NCBI RefSeq assembly: GCF_042453785.1
Contig: NC_091665.1
Coordinates: forward strand, 4,165,501 to 4,229,500
Direction: 5' to 3'
DNA from: Malus domestica
Taxonomy: Eukaryota > Streptophyta > Magnoliopsida > Rosales > Rosaceae
DNA length: 64,000 nt
A program made the position numbers and the translations under genes. Position 1 is the stretch's first letter. Every line of letters starts with the position of its first letter. Shown here piece after piece: positions 58,893-64,000 of the stretch. The notes under the pieces were generated by a model that was not told where the DNA came from, searched no databases, and worked only from the letters and a program-made list of their open reading frames with translations.

Positions 58893-61339
58893 TGACACAC
58901 CCCGTCCCGAAGGAGGGCATGCTGGCCGTCACGTGAGAGTGACGTAACCATTTGCACAGTACGGAAGCTTTAAGATACAATTTAAATTGATACACCCGAA
59001 GGTGAGTCCTAATTTTGTCCAATCTGTCAGAACACCGTCGAATTCCTCGTAGTCACCACACCTTTGTGATTCCTGAACCTGGAGGGGCGCAAAACCAAAA
59101 TTGAGTGGGTCAGTAAAACAATTCTTTTCCAAATCCAAACATTTCTCAAAACGTTGTAACCCCTCTCCGTAAAACCTGTATACTTTCCCAGAAATGTAAA
59201 ATATAAATATACATATATATTCTCAAAACTTCATTTTTACTATCTCAACATTATCTCTTTATCAATCATGCCATGCCATGTCATCTCAACATTTCTCATA
59301 TTAATTATGCCATGCCACATCATCTCAACAGTAATAAGGTATGAATGCATCAACATAATCATATCAGGTGCAAGAAAGTAATCAACCGTAGGCCCTCTAA
59401 TAGCCCTATACGGTTGAACCTAGAGCTCAAAATCTATCATTATCACTCTACCGGAGTCACCTCTGTGACCCGTCCGGCCTTCTGCACACAAGTTACGCTC
59501 TAGTGCTTCTCATAAATCATCTGTGCACATAATCTAAGGTCACCCACCAGTCGGAATCTCACTAACACTCTCGCGACTGGTCTGTCGTACCCACTCCGCG
59601 TGGACTGTACGACTAGCATCTACTTGGATCCAAGGCGAGCGTGCGATGCGGTGAATACTATAAGCACTAAACCATGGTGCAGGATTTGAGCTCAATATAT
59701 ATCATCATCATCATAACAGTAATTAAATACTCATCTGTGCGTCCACCGCACCATTTCATACATATGCATCATAAATCAATTCTTACCTGTGCGTCCACCG
59801 CACCAATTCATACATATGCATCATATATTAATTCATGCATGACATTTCAACTCACATTTCTATATACTTTTCATATCAATTCTATGCATGGTATTTCACT
59901 TCCCGTTTTTCCACATAACTCATATGCATTTCATTTTAAACATAATTTCATGCATTTTCAATTTCTGGGAAAACGTTAAGTATATATATATATACGGAAA
60001 ACAAAACTGCCCACTCACCTGGAGTTCGCCCTACAACTCCCTAGCACAATACGCCAAGGCGTCATGACGATCGGCGCCTAAAACAATAATCAATTCCAAC
60101 CTCAGAATTCATATCGATAGAATATATAACTTATATAAAATACGTCACTACGTAGATTGATCCGGAAGATCCACCCCTCAGATTTTAAATCCATAACTTC
60201 CAGAGGTCCACATTATACCTCTAGGACAACATCCTAAAATTTCATTACCATCCAACGGTCGGATCATCAATTCACATTTTCACCTAAATGTGAAAACTAT
60301 AAAACGTTATTTGAACACCTAACCAACAATCCTTAATAACTTTCTCATACGGTGCTCAATTTGGGTATATGAATATACCACGGTGATCTACTCGACGTCA
60401 CGGACGTCGACATATTTTTAAAATAATTTTATTTTTATTTTTTATTTTTACTGTAGCACCTTCTTCTTCCTTGGGTCGCCGGACTGGTTTTTCCGGCGGC
60501 CGTTTTCTGGGCAGTTTTTCAAATTGCCATAACTTTGTCATTTCTCAACGAAATCAAGTGATTCAAAAACGAAAGTTGTAGCCCTTGAAGAGACAAAGAG
60601 AATGGTACCTTTCCCAACACCTAGTTCGCCGTAGTTTGGCCGGAAACTGCCTCGAAAGCCTCGGAGGTCGCCGGAAACTGGGTATTTTTCAAATGAGTAT
60701 AACTTCTTCAATACTCAACGAAATTGAGTGAAACAAAAAGGAAAGTTGTAGTACTTGACGAGACGAAGAGATTGATACCTACCTCGACGCCTAACTCGCC
60801 GGGGATTCGCCGGAAAATGCCTCGAAAGCTCCGGCCAAACTTTGAACTTATCGATCTCCGTGTTCTTACGTCCAAAAACTTCCAACGAAGCACTCCGATC
60901 TTCCTTGGAACCTCACTAAGCTCACTGTGAGCTTGGATTGTCCTAAAACAAAGTCAATTCGAAGATCATGAACAGTGCACTTTCACGGGGAGTTTAGAAT
61001 CTAGGTTTTCCGAAGTAAAACTTACCTGAAATTGGTGTCTACGTGATCGTGGAGTCTCCAGGAGTTCGATGGTGGTCTTAACTCCGTCGTTGGTGGAAGT
61101 TTAAGGTTGTTTTGTGGTTGGTTTGTTCGAACGGAGAAGAAGAGTGACAGAGAGAGAGAGATTCGTGTGGGAGGAGAGAGAGAGACAGTATGCAGAAAAT
61201 AAGGAGAGGATTAAGGGGTGTGGGGATCCCACGTGTCCAACTCAATCCAAATTGTTAAATTTTCGCCCCTTAGTCCCGTTTAAGGGCATTTTCGTCTTTT
61301 CATGTCCTCGGAATTAAAATTCCGGGACGGGCTGTGACA
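58893..61339 (-). repeat. 5' LTR of gypsy C
   Basis: 2,447 bp, same ends as 52751-55201. The only difference noted by eye is the TA run near 59980. Confidence 0.93.
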
Positions 61340-61395
61340 GTATAATTATTCCCTAGGATTATTTTAATATGTTTAATGTTATTTATTATTTTATT

Positions 61396-61643
61396 TCCCT
61401 TACCATTTTCAAAGCCATTCCAGATCTATTCCAAAGCTTGAACACAAAGGGTTCCATATTTAAGGTAAGTTTACAAACTTATATTTATATTATTGTAATT
61501 TATACAACAACAAATAAATTTGTATGGACTCGTATGTTAATTTTTTTAAGTAATTAATACTTGCATGTTAATTTTTGTAAGTAATTAAGTAATGTTAACA
61601 ATTACATGTTAATTTTTTTAAGTAATTAAGTAATGTTGTATAA
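61396..61643. repeat. Right copy of the duplicated hAT leader block
   Basis: Undisturbed copy of 52503-52750, including GTATAATTATTCCC at the point where gypsy C entered the other copy. Confidence 0.85.
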
Positions 61644-61689
61644 TTATTCCCTAGGATTATTTTAATATGTTTAATGTTATTTATTATTT

Positions 61690-62690
61690 TATTAATATTA
61701 GGTTTTATTATCAAATTGGATTATTATTCATTAAATTAGATTATTATCAAATTGGATTATTATTAATTAAATTGGATTATTCATTAAATTGGCTTATTAT
61801 CAAATTGGACTATTCATTAAATTGGATTATTGTTAAATTCGATTATTATTCATTAAATTGGATTATTCATTAAATTGGCTTATTATCAAATTGGACTATT
61901 CATTAAATTGGATTATTGTTAAATTCGATTATTATTCATTAAATTAGATTATTCATTAAATTGGCTTATTATCAAATTGGACTATTCATTAAATTGGATT
62001 ATTGTTAAATTCGATTATTATTCATTAAATTGGATTATTCATTAAATTGGCTTATTATCAAATTGGACTATTCATTAAATTGGATTATTGTTAAATTCGA
62101 TTATTATTCATTAAATTAGATTATTCATTAAATTGGCTTATTATCAAATTGGACTATTCATTAAATTGGATTATTGTTAAATTGAATTATTATTCATTAA
62201 ATTGGATTATTCATTAAATTGGCTTATTATCAAATTGGACTATTCATTAAATTGGATTATTATTAAATTGGATTATTATCAAATTGGATTATTATTCATC
62301 ACTATGTTTTATATTAGGATTATTTTTTTATCAAATTGGATTATTATTCATTAATATTAGGTTTTTTATTATTATCAAATTGGATTATTCATTAAATTGG
62401 ATTATTATCAAATTGGATTATTCATTAAATTGGATTATTATTCATCACTATGTTTTATATTAGGATTATTTTTTTATCAAATTGGATTATTATTCATTAA
62501 TATTAGGTTTTTTATTATTATCAAATTGGATTATTCATTAAATTGGATTATTATCAAATTGGATTATTCATTAAATTGGATTATTATCAAATTGGATTAT
62601 TATTCATCACTATGTTTTATATTAGGATTATTTTTTTATCAAATTGGATTATTATTCATTAATATTAGGTTTTATTAATCCATATTATTT
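61690..62690. repeat. AT-rich minisatellite
   Basis: About 1 kb of short units built on ATTAAATTGGATTATT and ATCAAATTGGATTATT, organised into higher-order repeats (for example CATCACTATGTTTTATATTAGG at about 62298, 62442 and 62604). It lies in the leader of the hAT gene. Confidence 0.93.
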
Positions 62691-62858
62691 TTTTAATTAC
62701 TTAAATTTTTACAATCATTTTCTTTACTTACTATTTAATTCTTCTGTACAATAACTTTATTATTTAGGTTCTCTTATATAATCGTCATCACTACTATATT
62801 TTTTGGCCAAAAAATATTTGTCTAATTTTCATGAAAAATAAATGTAGGTACGTTTAAG

Positions 62859-64000
62859 ATGTCTAGTGGAGCTACTAAACGTGATCCAGCTTGGGAACAT
62901 GGAGACCCAATAGACGGAAACAACATGGCACAATTTGCAAATATTGTGGTCGGGTAATGAAGAGTGGTGGAGTGACACGACTTAAGTACCATCTTAGTGG
63001 ATTAGATCCAGCAAAAAATGTCCAACGATGCGATAATGTCTCCCCAGAAGTGAAGACATTCATCAGCACATTATTAAAAAATAAAAAACAGCATAAGGAA
63101 AAGATAACACAAGGAATGGAAAATATTCGAGCTGGGCTACGAAGAGAAGTCATTGGCCAAGCGGTTGACAGTGATGATGATGACGATGAGGACGAATGTG
63201 ATGATGACATGGGACCTGAAGAACGACGCAGTTTGAAACAAGCATTACGTGCCTCCAAACAGTCAGCATGGGAAAGAGAACACCTTCATAAAATTCCTAA
63301 TAGGGGACAAGGTTCCGGGACAAGTGGTGGTGCACAAATGAGATGGGAGGCAGTCTTAGAGAATCACAACCAACACCACCAATAGCCCCAAGTTTATATA
63401 AGTCATCCAACGCACGTCAAAAGAGTGTTTGGAGTTATTTCAAGGGAGGTAATGTGAAGGAGGGAATGGGGCGTCTAATTAGCAAGTTCTTTATCTATGA
63501 AAATGTCCCTCCTGCGAAGGCATCATCACATCATTTCAAAAATATGGTAGTGGGATGTCAACAAGCCGGTGTTGGAGTACAACCTCCCACTCCCTATGAG
63601 ATAAGAAACAAATATTTGGATTGGGAGTATAACGACATTGGCGAGTATGTTAACAAGTTGAGGTCAAAGTGGGAAACTCATGGTTGCACAATCATGTGTG
63701 ACGGATGGACTGGCCCGACCAGATTGTCTATCATAAACTTCATGGTATACTCCAAGGGAAAAACAGTTTTTTTGAAGTCTGTTGATGCTTCAGACCATAT
63801 AAAGAACTACAAGTATATTTACAAATTATTGAGGGATGTAATCATGGAGGTGGGAGAGCATAATGTTGTCCAAGTCGTGACCGACAACGGTTCTGCATTT
63901 GTCAAAGCTGGAAAAAAGTTAATGAAGCATCATAATGTGTTTTGGACTTCATGTGCAGCACATTGTATTGATCTCATGTTTGAGGCAATGGGGAAGAGAG
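62859..64000 (+). pseudogene. hAT transposase (BED finger, DUF659-type), two frameshifts, runs off the window
   Basis: Begins at ATG 62859 (MSSGATKRDPAWEHGD), preceded by an acceptor-like AATGTAG. Around 62923 the frame shifts by one base; the BED zinc finger (ICKYCGRVMKSGGVTRLKYHL) continues from there. An acidic linker (DSDDDDDEDECDDD) follows, then a second shift near 63343. From there the frame is open to the window end, with DUF659/hAT motifs: CDGWTGPTRLSIINF, VTDNGSAFVKAG (two catalytic-type aspartates) and TSCAAHCIDLM. hAT transposases cut and paste with 8-bp duplications. The dimerisation domain would lie beyond 64000. Two single-base errors suggest a recently dead copy; sequencing error is the alternative. 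Confidence 0.85.

Larger units (their letters stand above)
52751..61339 (-). mobile_element. Ty3/gypsy retrotransposon C, young LTRs and decayed pol
   Basis: 8,589 bp with LTRs of 2,451 and 2,447 bp. Perfect target duplication GTATA (52746-52750 and 61340-61344). On the - strand: 5' LTR, PBS, about 3.7 kb of decayed pol, PPT, 3' LTR. The LTRs look the same except for two fewer TA units at about 59980, while pol is full of stops; the internal region is also short for a gypsy element with LTRs of this size. It must have been copied with help from another element. Confidence 0.92.

Noticed and set aside
61690..62690. CRISPR-like array
   Set aside because: Units are contiguous without unique spacers, AT-only, and in a plant nuclear context.

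Overview
This is nuclear DNA of a flowering plant. The evidence is intron-containing TIR-NBS-LRR (TNL) resistance genes, plant Ty1/copia and Ty3/gypsy retrotransposons, MULE, Harbinger and hAT DNA transposons, and small AT-rich MITEs. Several MITE sequences look like ones common in apple and pear, so Rosaceae (Malus/Pyrus) is my inference; it was not tested by a search.

The backbone is a TNL cluster with three closely related, collinear copies on the + strand. Copy 1 (1-2633) is cut by the window start. Copy 2 (38393-41727) has an intact reading frame but a replaced C-terminus. Copy 3 (47080-51011) is a pseudogene with three nonsense codons and an 8-bp frameshift. The copies share exon-intron layout and intron sequence. 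They also share remnants of one copia LTR at their 3' ends, and related upstream blocks recur, so whole gene units appear to have been duplicated.

The rest is mostly layered transposons. 3741-11020 is a copia element with 258-bp LTRs and single in-frame stops in gag and pol. 12440-12886 is a truncated THO7-like gene. 13703-27525 is a foldback MULE with a perfect 9-bp target duplication. It is split by a 12.4-kb Tat-like gypsy element (14326-26756) on the - strand, with a perfect 5-bp duplication and 516-bp LTRs. This gypsy element is the most unusual object here: gag, protease and RT are absent, fragments of at least two unrelated host genes sit in their place, and two antisense genes (one with four exons) lie between integrase and the 3' LTR behind their own tandem repeats. 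28242-32826 is an older, decayed copia on the - strand. 34683-37013 is an old solo LTR of the same family as the large gypsy element further right.

The right part holds a Harbinger-type element (43782-44801), TNL copy 3, and a decayed hAT transposase gene (62859 to the end) with a repeat-rich 5' leader. That leader is interrupted by an 8.6-kb gypsy element (52751-61339) whose 2.45-kb LTRs look identical except for a TA microsatellite, although its pol is badly decayed. No tRNA, rRNA or CRISPR array was seen. The only plausibly functional host protein genes are TNL copy 2, possibly copy 1, and less likely the THO7-like fragment.
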